Shown: positions 36,123 to 47,390, counted from the stretch's first letter. The stretch: DNA of 64,000 bases from Mermis nigrescens (GCA_036768485.1 JAVLUZ010000339.1:535001-599000), one strand, 5' to 3'. The notes: generated by a model not told the origin, from the letters alone. Program-made: numbers and translations.

Positions 36123-36780
36123 ATTAGTCGCCGTACCAGAGCAACGCATAAACAACCTTGATTAACAAATCAAACACATAGGTATTATGTGCATCACTCA
36201 TAATTGAAAAAAGAAAAAAATTTGCATAGAAAAATAATGTCGACTTCCACCTCAGCATATGGTTACTAATCCAACACCAACCGTTATCAACAATTCTCGC
36301 ATCGAAACCCGAGCCTATTACGTAAATCACTCATGATTAAAGAAAATTTGCATAGAAACCCTACATTGACTTCCACGTGAGCAAAAGATTACTGATCTAA
36401 CATCCTACAGTACATAAGTATTGTCAGTTAAATTTACTCCACAGATCACCTGCCTGTCATGTTAAGCACAACTTTTATCAAATTCATTAGGAACGGAGTG
36501 TTCTATCAAGGTAACAGCAACTGCGCATAAGTTCCATTCTTTTATATTTCAGTCCTGTTAAAAAAAATCGACCATTCACAATGTATATCAGTACATCAAG
36601 CTCTACATAAAAACCAATAAATGCATTGTGGTTAGTTTCCTATGTACGTACTTCATATATGCTACTCTTGTGCCCGTCTGTACAAATAAACCTGTCTTTT
36701 CCTTCATCATAGAGTAATCTATCATCAGCTTTGTTGCCGTCGCTCTTCGCTAATGTATGTACATACTTCCTATGCACCTA
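36123..36780. other. Unassigned AT-rich DNA
   Basis: Two related ~90-bp stretches (36190-36270 and 36310-36390) share ATTTGCATAGAAA, GACTTCCAC and GGTTACT/GATTACT words. No gene seen. Confidence 0.35.
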
Positions 36781-36806
36781 CTTACATACATACATACATA
36801 CATACC
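36781..36806 (+). repeat. (CATA)n microsatellite
   Basis: About six CATA units directly left of element V5. Confidence 0.85.
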
Positions 36807-37282
36807 TATGTAATAGGGTTGTGCCGGGTACTCGGACCCGGACTTGAAGAGCCGGACACCCGGCTAAAATTTTGTACCCAGACCCGGACCCGACAATCCT
36901 TAATTTGTGACCCGGACCCGTACCCAGACCCGGCTGTATCCATAAACTTGGACCCGGACCCGGACCCGCCTTCAATATGGTGTCAGTTCCAGGTCCAAAC
37001 ATATAATGCACACATGCTGCATTGCTGAAATATTGAAAAACAACGAAAAATGACGTAGACTTAAAAACAGGCAAATGGATCATTTTCAACATTTTAATCA
37101 ACTCAGCAACAAACTGATGGCCTCATCAAACATTAAAATTCAAGGTGACAAATAGTAACAATGTGACAAATATTGGCGCTATATTAAAGCCGAAGCCATG
37201 TCTCTTGGGCGTGACACAATTGCAATATAAAGCATGGTTTAAGTTATTTATAGATGCACTTTTAGTAACAATACGCTGTTAG

Positions 37283-38452
37283 CAGAGGCGGGGGGCGACC
37301 GCCCTCCCCCATTGGCCAAAAATGTTTAGCGAGATAAAGGATGGATATGCAATTTGCAATGATTTTTGGGCGTCAGTGACCATAATTTCTCAAATTTATC
37401 CAACACTACGCGCCGGATGATACCTCATTAATGACATTTATTTACTTTCTTGGCGGTCTGGAAGCACGTTTTTTGAATCGGCAAAAATTATTCCCGATGT
37501 ACAAAGACTTTTTGGGACCATCTTTGTACACGTACAAAGATTTTTGGGAAGTCAAAACCCGCAAAAAGGTCTAAACTTTGCATAAATTTTTGGTGCTTCG
37601 CGTCGAAATGAGTAATTATGTGTTCTATATATCTTTATAATAGCAGAAATTGCATTTCGAAAGGGAAACTGTCAAATTTTTTGGCGCTTCGCACCATTTT
37701 AAGACGACACTTAATGATTTTCGCCTTCTTTAACCCTGGAATTAGCTATAATACGCTACTAAAGGTCGAACAACTCTACCACACTGAAGCCGCTACCGTA
37801 CTATATCATAGCACCCTAAAAATTTGTGTGTACAAAATGTACAACGACTTTTAGGGACCATCTTTGTACATGTACAAAGGGACCTTGTACAAAAAAAGAC
37901 TGCCTGTACGCCATTTTCTGTTCATGTAGGTTTCAAATCAATTTTAGCTGCAGAAACAGCTATTTTTGCATAGTTTTCTTCTAATTTCAATTAAAAATTC
38001 CGATGTTTCATATCAAATACTATAAATACAGGAATTCAAGCAGTAAATCATGCTTCTAGACGTCTATCCACCTTAATTTCACAAATTTTCCGCGCTTCGC
38101 GCCAGAGTTTTGTTAAAGTCAAAGAAATTTAATTATTTTTTCGCACAAAATTGTCAAAAATTTCAAAATTTTCAGAAAAAATATTGCGTCAAAAGTGATT
38201 TTATGTAAAAGTATACAATGTAAAATACCGAAAAAACGCTATTTCACGCGTTAAGAGCAAATTTGTGGACCCATTTTTAACTGTTTTTGGAAAAATTGGA
38301 ATCAGGCTCCGTAGCTGGCCATTTTATTTTGGGGTGCCACCAACACCAATTTTGGGGGAACTAAGCCCAAAAGGGCCAAAAATAGCACAGAATAATGTTT
38401 AAAAAGTCCTGGGATACCACCCTCCCTTAGAAAAATCCTAGATCCGCCACTG
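37283..38452 (+). mobile_element. Family G element, copy 2
   Basis: CAGAGGCGGGGGGCG to GATCCGCCACTG; flanks CGCTGTTAG and CGCGTTAG. Colinear with the copy in V3 apart from nested elements. Confidence 0.75.
37465..37902 (+). mobile_element. Family F MITE in the G copy
   Basis: CACGTTTTTTGAATCGG to AAAGACTG; flanks TCTGGAAG and CCTGTACG are diverged. The unfilled site GACCTGGAAGCCATTATCTG is at about 31940. Confidence 0.75.
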
Positions 38453-39799
38453 CGCGTTAGCATATTACAAGCATCTATGGAGACGTTCTTTTGGGTTCAT
38501 GCTGCACACACCAACAGGCATCAGACACAGTCGCAACTTAGTGCACTGCTGTTTGTTTGCTTATTCCTTTGTTGCACCATTCCTGAACTGAACCTATCCT
38601 GGAACAAAGAAACTAACAAATAAATGTGCAAGCATGCGGACATGAGGGAAAAATTGATAGGATATGGTAGTTTGGTAGGTACAACACAATGTTATGTTAA
38701 CGGACCCGGACCCGAGGTTGATAGAAATTTTGGACCCGGACCCGTACCCGACTTTCTAAAAATGTTGGACTTGGACGTGGACCCGGACCCAAATTTTCAA
38801 AAAAACGGACCCGGCACAACCCTACTATGTAATGTACACACAGTCGATTCGATCAATTGTTGCAACGATTTTTGCAATCGCCTTCCCAAAACATTGCGTA
38901 CCTACATTCAATTCAATGCACCTTGTGTCAGTATACATTAAATAATCAATGAACCATTTACGGCAATTGCCTTCCCATGCTTTGTGCTTCTATCACTTTA
39001 CAACTTCATCATCGCATTTCTCCCCTTCTATATGCTTTCCGTCGATAATTTCTTTTGAATATCTTCTTTACTACTTATTATCTTTTGATGAATACCCATT
39101 AATTTAAAGTCTATTACTTCTATCTTTTCTATAATTTAGCGCAGCTCTTCTTAGGTTCATTCAGTATTTTCCTTTTTTTTTTGATTTGCCAAGCAAATAA
39201 TTCCAATTAGATCGTGCATTACTTCTTTGCATTTGGTCAATTGTAGTCTTGGTTTCGTATGGCATGGCTAAACAACGGTAGTAATTATTTGCAGTCAACT
39301 GCAGGTAATATAGCACACAATGTAAAATTATATGCAGTCAAAAACCAGCGGCCTAGACTGCAGGTAATATAGCACACAATGTAAAATTGTATGCAGTCAA
39401 AAACCAGCAGCCTAGACTGCAGGCAATATAGTACACAATGTAAAATTATATGCAGTCAAAAACCAGCGGCCTAGACTGCAGGTAATATAGCACAAAATGT
39501 GATATTATATGCAGTCAAGTTGAATGCTTATTGATATGGGAAGCTGGCGCTTTTCTCGAATTTCAACCTGTAGTAGATGGTTTTAGAAGGCACTTTTATT
39601 TGAGATGGTCTGGCAGATTTGCTTCCTCAATAGGGAAAGTTTTTTTGGGAGTAACTCAAGAATATGGTACTTTCAAAATATTATAAAATAAACTTCAGAA
39701 GAGCGGATATTTTTGCTCAGCACTTAGAACATGTTGAAAGAAAGCGTGAAAAAAATTTCATCCGTTTATGAGCAATATTATAAAAGCTATGGGTTTCGT

Positions 39800-39985
39800 T
39801 AAGTAGCCTCTTCTCGACCTAAGCAAGCATCTTCACGACCTAAGTATTTAAAGATTCAAAAGCTGAATGCAAAATCACATGTAGATACCCAATTTACGTC
39901 GACCTTAGCATCTATACATTGACCTAAGCATCTATACATCGACCTAAGCATCTTTACATCGATCTAAGCATCTATACAACTTTTC
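39800..39985 (+). repeat. 20-bp minisatellite
   Basis: About four tight units of CATCTATACATCGACCTAAG at 39903-39980, with two looser ones at about 39812-39846. Confidence 0.75.
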
Positions 39986-40124
39986 AAAATTTCGAACAGG
40001 TTTCCGCGCCTTTTTTCTTTTTCTCCTTCATTGCTATGCTTCCTTCCGTAATTCCAGCCCATATTATTTATTTCTGACAAATGTGTAAGTCCTTATCGAG
40101 CCGTTTAATTGTCCCACCCAACAC

Positions 40125-40260
40125 TCAAATCGAGAGTTGCCTGCAACTTTGCAAAGTCTAGCTGTTTTTGCGCTGCATGGGTAGCAGCTTCAATAGCTGC
40201 CCAGTCACCCATTAGCGCATTTTGATGGGCCAGCGTAAGCTCTGGTCCTGCATGATAGAT
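40125..40260 (-). pseudogene. Coding-like fragment in the left arm of H
   Basis: Minus strand reads PELTLAHQNALMGDWAAIEA then ATHAAQKQLDFAKLQATLDL and ends GWDN-stop. It looks like the tail of a real helical protein. The same first half occurs in the right arm. I do not recognise the protein. Confidence 0.45.
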
Positions 40261-40440
40261 AGTGAATAGCTGTTACTGTTCTTGTCCTCATTCTGGGGAA
40301 TTGTTCTATTTAAGTGGAAATTAAATGCCTCAAGTTTATTCGCCAATGTGAAACAAGGATTCCGAAAAGCATTTGGGAATGTTTCAGATTAGTCTCCAAA
40401 GTGTTGGGGGACTGTAACTGAGTGGGGTTACCAATGTCTT

Positions 40441-40620
40441 TGGCTTAGGCTTAGTTATGTGCATTCACATTGATGCCAGCGCATGGGCTAAGCCTGAGAT
40501 GAATGGAGCAAAATTGTGGAGTGAGCATCGCTCACTCTGCAATTTTTGCTGCATTTATGCCATAGGCTTAGCCCATGTCTGGCACCAATCTGAATTCGCA
40601 ATCAATTGCTGTCGCCACAC
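40441..40620. mobile_element. Family D foldback element in the loop of H
   Basis: GGCTTAGGCTTAGTTATGTG at the left; TGCCAGCGCATGGGCTAAGC pairs with GCTTAGCCCATGTCTGGCA. Confidence 0.7.
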
Positions 40621-40721
40621 ACACCATCCTTACCAGTATCCATATGTACCTGCTGTATAATTTTATTTCCACTAAAGTAAAACAATTTCCCAGAATGAGG
40701 ACAAGAACAACGACAGCTGCG

Positions 40722-40863
40722 CAATATCTATCATGCAGGAGCAGAGCTTACACTGGCCCATCAAAATGCGCTAATGGGTGGATGGGCAGCTATTGAAGCT
40801 GCTACCCATGCAGCAAAAAAATTCCACATTGATGAAGCAAATCTGCCAGACCATCTCAAATAA
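40722..40863 (+). pseudogene. Coding-like fragment in the right arm of H
   Basis: Reads RNIYHAGAELTLAHQNALMG then GWAAIEAATHAAKKFHIDEA and ends in PDHLK-stop. Its first 30 or so residues equal the left-arm fragment; the tails differ. Confidence 0.45.
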
Positions 40864-41481
40864 AAGTGCCTTCTAAAACCATCTACTACAGGTCAAAAAG
40901 TGAGCAAAGCGCCAGCTTCCCATCAGTGATCGGACCGAGGGCTCGGCCTCGGCAAGCCTCGGCGTTTTTTGGAGCCTCGGCGCCAAGGGCGAAGCTGAAA
41001 AGTGCCGAGGCGCCGAGGGTTAAAATCAAATTTGAATAAGTTTAATATATCCGTTGAATATTAACTATTTAGAATGCATCTGCAGTACACAATGGCTATT
41101 TTTTACCTATAGACTTTTCTTATGGTTTTAGTCGCGTACCCAGTTACACCAAGTTGCATACAGCAAAGTGCCAATTCATTATTCATGTGATGACTAAGTT
41201 TTAATTCTCATGCTCGCTACATGGATCGGAAACACACATTCAAAAAGGGGGGTCGGGGAGGGTTATTACCCTCCTCTCAGGGTACAAGACTCAAGTCACT
41301 GTCAGACGATTTTTAGTGAAAACCTTTTGAATAATTTTTGAAGTTAATTTTTACTATGGCAAAAGTGCAGCTAACTATTAATTTCAGTGATACAGTATTT
41401 TTGAATGTAAGCAAGAGTGAATAGACTATCACAATAAAACATGCATGCAACAGCTCAAAATTTTCGGGAGGGGCTCCTCGG

Positions 41482-41724
41482 CATACATGTAATGGCTTGA
41501 AATTTCGGGTAGGGGTCCCTGGCCATTTTTAGAAGGAGGGGGATTAGCGACTCTAATTTTATGTCAAAAATGGCAAAAGCACCTAAAAACAGCCAACAAA
41601 GCGCAAATTTTCGCCAAAAATGGGGAGGGTGGGTCAAAATTTTTTGACATTGGAGGGAAGGGTGTGGGAAGGACGTCCGACCCTGGGTGGATGGGGGATT
41701 CACCAAACCCCTGTTACACGTATG
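41482..41724 (+). mobile_element. Family P MITE in V6
   Basis: CATACATGTAATGGC to GTTACACGTATG; flanks CTCCTCGG and GTTTTCGG match 5/8. Confidence 0.65.
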
Positions 41725-42357
41725 GTTTTCGGCCATTTTTATGGGAGAGGGGGTAAATGATCACGAATTTTCGGCCGAAAATCGCAAAAACGCACCTAAA
41801 AATGGTCAATAAATGCAGGTTTTGCAAAAAATCAATTTCGGCTCGTGTATTTTTTAGAGCCATTTTTACACAATGTTAAAATACTTTCTTGGACAAAGTG
41901 ATATTAATTATATATTTTTCAGTATATTTTAGGAAATTTCAAAAAATTTTTCGGCGCTTAGCGCAAAATATCGCTAATATACTGTATTTAGATTGAAGCA
42001 GGGGAAATAAACACTCCAAAATCAATTTTTGTGTAATCTAGGCATCTTTATGCATATTTAAATATCTTTTGTATCTATTTATACTGTTTTTAAAAATTTT
42101 ATGCAAAATGAGTATTATTTAATAACTTTGCACTTTTTTGCCTTTCAAAGATAAAATTGACTAATTTATCCTGATGTTGCATTGGATTTCTAAGCACAGT
42201 AGTGCTTATTACAAGATTTGATTGGCATATTACAATATCTGTAATATTTCTGATTTTGTAGTACAAGTTGTTTTAGCTTTCTCAGTCGAGTTTTATGTGT
42301 AAATTTCATCAAAAGCTGATATCAACTAAATTCAAGCCGAATTATCACATTAAGGGC

Positions 42358-42745
42358 CACGGTTTTTTGTATTCGGCAAAGATTTTTCATAATGTACAGA
42401 ATCTTTTCAGGACCGTCTTTGTACATGCAGAAAGATTTTTGGATAGACAAAAACTGTAAAAAGGTGTAAAATTTTCGAAAATTTTCGGCGCATCAGTAAT
42501 TGTCTGTCCTATATATCTTTAAAATAGTAGAATTTGCATTTAGAATGGAAAAATGTCAAATATTCAGAAACCCAGGAATTAGCTAAGATACACTACCAAA
42601 GGTCGAAAAACCCTTTCTTACCACACTAAATCGCTACTGTACCATACTATAATACTACACAAAAATTTGCATGTACAAAATGTTCAAAGACTTTGGGATA
42701 CCATCTTTGTACACGTAAAAAGGTATCTTGCACAAAAAAACAATG
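42358..42745 (+). mobile_element. Family F MITE in V6
   Basis: CACGGTTTTTTGTATTCGGC to AAAAAAACAATG; flanks TTAAGGGC and TTTGGGAC match 5/8. V2 carries the same junction (AAATTGTGGTTCTAAATGTG reversed), so the insertion predates the split of V2 and V6. Confidence 0.75.
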
Positions 42746-43369
42746 TTTGGGACTGCATGCCGGTGGCAGGTCACACAATGGCAGTATGTAAAATGTGTAG
42801 GTTTAAAAATATATTTATATAAAATATCTACAAAAATTTGTTCGCTCATACAAAGACACTACTTAATTTACAGGTCCCCCATTTTGGGATTTCGCCCTTC
42901 CCTCAACTCTGGACCTTGGAAAACTATGATCAGAAAGTACAGTGCAGTTTTCGTCATATTACCTGCCACACCAGAATTGGATGACCGAAAAAACGTATTT
43001 AAACATGCATTACTGCAAAAGCGAGCACAACAATGGCTACAGTTCTGTCTTTACTTAGCTTATTTTGTTTGTTCGTTTATTTCTTCGACACTTATTCTTA
43101 TTTATAGTAATAAAAGTTTCTAAGTGCTTGTTCAGCCATATTTTTATCAACTTTTCCAAGTCTTCATCAATGGCAACTTGTTAAATTAAGTATGCTTTCA
43201 GGCTGCTGACTTTATTCAATAAATCCTTCACGCATTTAATCTACTATTATTGGAAATAAAAATGAATTGTTTGACATTTGATAAAGTATTTAATATTACG
43301 ATTATTCTCTAGCTCATGTGCATACAAAATATTCTAAGAGTACTATTTATAGGTATAGGTATATAAGCT

Positions 43370-43830
43370 TGACCCTCGGCACATAGTTTCCCAAGGTCGA
43401 AAGTTCAGAGGGGGTGAAATCCCAAAATTTGAGACCACTAAATTTAGATTTCTAGCCTTTTTTGCAGGTCAAATATGCAAAACGCTTAAAACATCCTATA
43501 TAGCATGCTTTAATGTGAAAAACTGCATTTTTAACGACTTTTTGTCCCATCTTGACTAGTTTCGTCACTCTTGTAAGTGAAAAAATATAAGAATTCATCG
43601 AAAATTTTGACTTTTCAGATCATTTTAAGTTCATTCTAGGTATTTTATGGGTAAATAAAACAGAAATGTAATTAGTCGGCGCGAAGCGCCGAAAAATTTT
43701 TAACATCTGTGCTGCTTTTTGTACCCAAAAATCATTGCAGAAACCATTTGATAGCTCAAAATCGTCTGACAATGATTCAAGTCTCAGACTCTGAGGTGGG
43801 GGTAATACCCCCCTCACCCCCTATGGGAAT
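43370..43830 (+). mobile_element. Family J element
   Basis: From CCCAAGGTCGAAAGTTCAGA through TTTCGTCACTCTTGTAA, a GGCGCGAAGCGCC hairpin and GACAATGATTCAAGTCTCAG to CCCTATGGGAATGTGTG. Colinear with 54790-57410. Confidence 0.65.
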
Positions 43831-45086
43831 GTGTGCCTCAGCATTACCCTCGGCCGAGGCAAGGATTTTAAGTCGCCTCGGCCTCGGCCGAGGACATGAG
43901 TCCAAAAAGTACCCTCGGTCCAATCACTGCTTCCCATATCAATAAACATTTAACTTGAGTGCATATAATATCTCATTGTGTGCTATATTACCTGCAGTCT
44001 AGGCCGCTGGTTTTGACTGCATATAATTTAACATTGTGTACTATATTGCCTGCAGTCTAGGCCGCTGTTTTTTGACTGCATATAATTTTACATTGTGTGC
44101 TATATTACCTGCAGTCTAAGCCACTGGTTTTTGACTGCATATAATTTTACATTGTGTGTTACATATATTATCTGCAGTTGGCTGCAAATAATTACTGCCC
44201 TAAACAACTCGCTGACTTTCTTTGCACTTGCACGCTATAGCACATATGCGTGCAATCGGTATTAAGGGTAACATGGGGCTACTTTGATCATGGAGCAACT
44301 TTGATCACTTTTGCGCGAATGGCTGAAAAACTTTAACCAACAGAGATAATTATGTTCTAATTTTTGTAAATCTTATATAAGTGGATGTCCCACTCACTAC
44401 AGAAACCTTAATTCGCATAATCTCATTGGTTTTATGTTATTTGCAAAATAGTAGAGAAAAACTTCAGTGCAGAATTTTTATTTTTAAGTAAATTATGATT
44501 TTTAACTTTTTCATGTGAAATTCATATTTCGGTTTCAGAAAGTCGTATGTTTTTAATCTATCTGGGTAAAAAAGTTTAGTTTTTAAACAATGCTGGGTGG
44601 GTAACATTGATCGCACACCAATTGTGCTGCTCTTAATTTTTTTGTTGGATTGCGTTGATCACTCTACTGCTTTGATCACCCTGTTGTTATGTATGTTCAC
44701 CATGTTAGGTGATCAAAGTAACCCACCTAAGTGGGTTGCTTTTGATCACACAACAGATTTTAAAAAAATAGCAAATAAAGCTCAAAATGATCATTTCAGT
44801 TTTGAAAAGGTCATCTCATTCAAAAAGTCGAGTTTTACTGACAAACAATAATTATAAGCTGAGAAAAAGGAAAAAAACAAGACAGTGATCAATGTAACCA
44901 CACCAATAAATACCGGTGATTACATTGCCAACATTTTTTAATTCTCTGTGCAAGTGATTTCATGAAAGTTTTCTTCATCATCTACTTGAGAAAAAGATTG
45001 GTCTTTCTATTTATATCATCTGAAATCGAAATTCATTCTCAGTGATCAGCAATTTTAATGGAACTGACCATAAATCAAATCAAAAT

Positions 45087-45880
45087 GGGTTTGGGGTCGC
45101 CATTTAGGCGCCTGACAGTTTGGCGCCGCCGTTTTGGCGCCAGCCCACTTTGGCGCCGCCGTTTTGGCGTCAACCCAATTTGGCACCGCCGGTTTGGCGC
45201 CTAGACAGTATGGCGCTGCTGTAGAGAAAAAATCAAAATTCCTGTGCAATAAAGAAAACATTTTTAAATTTTTTCCATGTTTATGTTATCACCGTGGAAG
45301 AAAGCAGATTTTAAACAGAAAAGCTGCAACTTTTACGGGCATGATTTCTTAATAGAGGACCCGTGCTTTTCACAGCATATCCTTTCAATCCCTTTCTTCA
45401 AAAGATCGAAAATTTATTTTGTACTCATTATATACATTCTGTAAGTGGAAAGCACGGGTCCTCTACTCCAAAATAAATTATGCGACTTTTACGACTGAGT
45501 AAAATGTTACGGCATGGTTGACAACTACAATGTATTCCATATGAGGAGAAACACTATTTCGTTTGGAAAAAATCTATGTCAAATGAATCAATGTGTTTTT
45601 GACCGAAATTTTCAGCTAAAGTCAATGTCAACTTGTTGCATTGATTGCAAGTATGTTATCTGTTTTTTCGTGTAATATGTTTTCCGTTATTTCATGCAGT
45701 TAATGAAAAACCTTTTCCAACTTTCAGAAAAAGGCAGAAAAAACCTGGCAGGATGAGAAAGGAAGCAGTATAAGAGATACATATGGCGCCAAACTGGCAG
45801 CGCCAGAAAGGGTTGGCGCCAAACCGGCCTGGCGCCAAAACAGCGGCGCCAAACTGACGGCGCCAAAACGTCGTAGACCC
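45087..45880. mobile_element. Inverted-VNTR element with GGCGCCAAA words
   Basis: GGGTTTGGGGTCGCC to TCGTAGACCC; flanks AATCAAAAT and AAATCAAAT (7/9). The arms at 45098-45220 and 45785-45870 are runs of TTTGGCGCCGCCG in opposite directions. GGG/CCC ends and a 9-bp duplication suggest a Mutator-like element. Confidence 0.7.
45353..45465. repeat. 113-bp hairpin with a ~20-bp stem
   Basis: TAGAGGACCCGTGCTTTTCA pairs with GTGGAAAGCACGGGTCCTCT across a loop of about 65 nt. Probably a tiny MITE; a hairpin RNA precursor is possible. Confidence 0.6.
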
Positions 45881-46148
45881 AAATCAAATTTATGGCACTG
45901 TTTAGCATTGCAGTCAAAGTAATCCACCGGGTGGGTCTCTTCGATCACAAGAATGGTTCTTGAAAAATGAATATTGCACCCTAAAGAAAATGTAGTACAG
46001 GGTGCCAACTATGTAGCATGTTTGATAGAGAAGATGTAATACTTAAAAGTAGTACCACTATGATCTAATAATCTCTCGAATTTAAAGTATGGCAAGTGAT
46101 CAAAGTAAAATTAATCGAATTTTGATCTAAGTAGTCCCACATTAAGGT

Positions 46149-46387
46149 GCGCACCTACCTTTTGTATGTGCAAGTACTTTACTTGCAGTAAGTCGTGTAA
46201 TAGCGCTTGGCCACGATTTCCCTTGGTTTTTGCTTGCGCTGCTTTCATTAGTGATCTTTTATGCTACAAAGTTTAGCGCACTAGCGAAATAGACCTTCAG
46301 CATGATAAAAAATATCATGTCTCGACAGCTGTGGCAGCAGGGTGCTGGCAAAATTCCTTAACTTAGGAATGGTCGTTGTTTCCATTG
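46149..46387. other. Unassigned DNA with an AGCGCTTGGCCACG arm
   Basis: 46160-46230 resembles 47213-47270. Nothing else recognised. Confidence 0.35.
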
Positions 46388-46550
46388 TCCGACACTTAGG
46401 CTTAGTTATGTGCACTACCATTGGTGCACTGCCAGCGCATGGGCTAAGCTTGTGATAAATGGCACAAACCTTGCGAAGCGAATGAAGCGAGAGTAGCATT
46501 TTTACCCCATTTATGCCTTAGGTTTAGCCTATGTCTGGCACCAATCTGAA
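46388..46550. mobile_element. Family D foldback element
   Basis: TTAGGCTTAGTTATGTGCAC, then GCCAGCGCATGGGCTAAGC pairing with GGTTTAGCCTATGTCTGGC. Confidence 0.65.
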
Positions 46551-46682
46551 TTCTCAAGCAATCCCATAAATCTCCCTGATCAATAATAATACAAAAGTCA
46601 TTAATAACGTTTTCTCCATATCGAAATGAAACGGCTCTCGTCGATTGGTGGAAACATCGGATTTTGAATTAAGAGGTCCACG

Positions 46683-47137
46683 CAGGCCCATATCCAGGAA
46701 GGGATAGGGGGCACGTGCCCCCTACCCTCCCGAAGCGTAATATGAGAGTGATTTTTTCCTTTGATCCCCCTCTGCTTTTTTTAGCCGAAAATAGCGAAAA
46801 ATTTCGGCTCTTCGCGCTCAATTTCACAATTATTATTAGAGTCTTTGTAGTCCCAAGCGTGTGGTTTGAACACTCAATTTTTAGTACCTATACTACCTAA
46901 AGCGTATTTTGCATCAAGGTTTTCTGTTTTGCACAGGTTTTATGCAGAAAATTAGATTTGTACAAGAGGGTGTCCAATGGATTTACACCATATTCAAGGC
47001 TTTTGGGTAGCAAAATTTACAAAGTGTTCAGCCCTAGTGGTCGTAAAACGTCTTTTTTAAGTCATCCTCCTTTGGTCCCGCCTTATGTTTTAAAAAATTT
47101 TGGTTGTGCCCTCAAATAAAATCCTGGATACGGGCTT
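46683..47137. mobile_element. Family N element upstream of the SLAIN gene
   Basis: CAGGCCCATATCCAGGA at the left and TCCTGGATACGGGCTT at the right. No clear duplication. Confidence 0.55.
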
Positions 47138-47250
47138 AGATTTACGGTTCGAGTGCAGCAAGCAGCAGTTTTCTCTTCTTTCCTCAAACGAAGTACGATC
47201 TATGCCATACCTTTTGTTTGTGCAATACTTTACTCGCACTAAGCCTTTGT

Positions 47251-47390
47251 AATAGCGCTTGGCCACGTTTTTCCTTAATTTTTGTAAAATCATGGCCAAG
47301 CGCTATTTAATTTGTTGTTCACAATTTTATAAATTTAAAATTATTATCGTTAGCTCTTTTATTAGATCGAGCATATAAGTCCTCACCTGA
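47251..47390 (+). promoter_or_regulatory. Candidate 5' flank of the SLAIN gene with a hairpin
   Basis: An imperfect inverted repeat built on AATAGCGCTTGGCCA and TGGCCAAGCGCTATT occupies about 47250-47311. It is followed by AT-rich DNA with a TATA-like GCATATAAG about 25 bp before the ATG. A related single arm occurs at about 46200, so the hairpin is probably a small MITE. Promoter function is inferred only from position. Confidence 0.3.

Larger units (their letters stand above)
36814..38824. mobile_element. V5: hAT-type element with inverted GACCCG-word termini
   Basis: Left TAGGGTTGTGCCGGGTA, right ACCCGGCACAACCCTA, perfect CTATGTAA duplications (36806-36813, 38825-38832). GACCCG words fill 36835-36970 and 38700-38812. 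Contains a family G element, which contains F. Confidence 0.92.
40924..43929. mobile_element. V6: hAT-type element with inverted CTCGGC-word termini
   Basis: Left CAGTGATCGGACCGAGG, right CCTCGGTCCAATCACTG, perfect CTTCCCAT duplications (40916-40923, 43930-43937). The interior shares the J-P-F order with V2. Confidence 0.92.
39277..44199. mobile_element. Family H: foldback element with 59-bp VNTR arms and 9-bp duplication
   Basis: Ends GGTAGTAATTATTTGCAG and CTGCAAATAATTACTGCC, flanked by perfect CTAAACAAC (39268-39276, 44200-44208). A 9-bp duplication and long arms suggest a Mutator-like element. A 59-bp unit (GCAGGTAATATAGCACACAA start) repeats about 3.8 times at 39299-39518 and in reverse at 43970-44180. 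Inner arms also pair (39536-39612 with 40840-40915; 40140-40330 with 40650-40815). V6 and a family D element are inserted. Confidence 0.85.
44255..46148. mobile_element. Family M element with scattered TTTGATCAC words
   Basis: Left end near TTAAGGGTAACATGGGGCTA, right end near AGTAGTCCCACATTAAGG. TTTGATCAC, TGATCAAAGTA and related words recur at least ten times in both directions (44285-44930, 45925-46140). A GGCGCC-word element is nested. Confidence 0.65.

Noticed and set aside
36814..38824. Zinc-finger or collagen-like protein suggested by (GACCCG)n frames
   Set aside because: The frames are the terminal word array of V5, present in both orientations and bounded by an 8-bp duplication.
39277..44199. 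LTR retrotransposon suggested by repeats at both ends
   Set aside because: The terminal repeats are inverted, not direct, with a 9-bp duplication and no gag, protease or RT.
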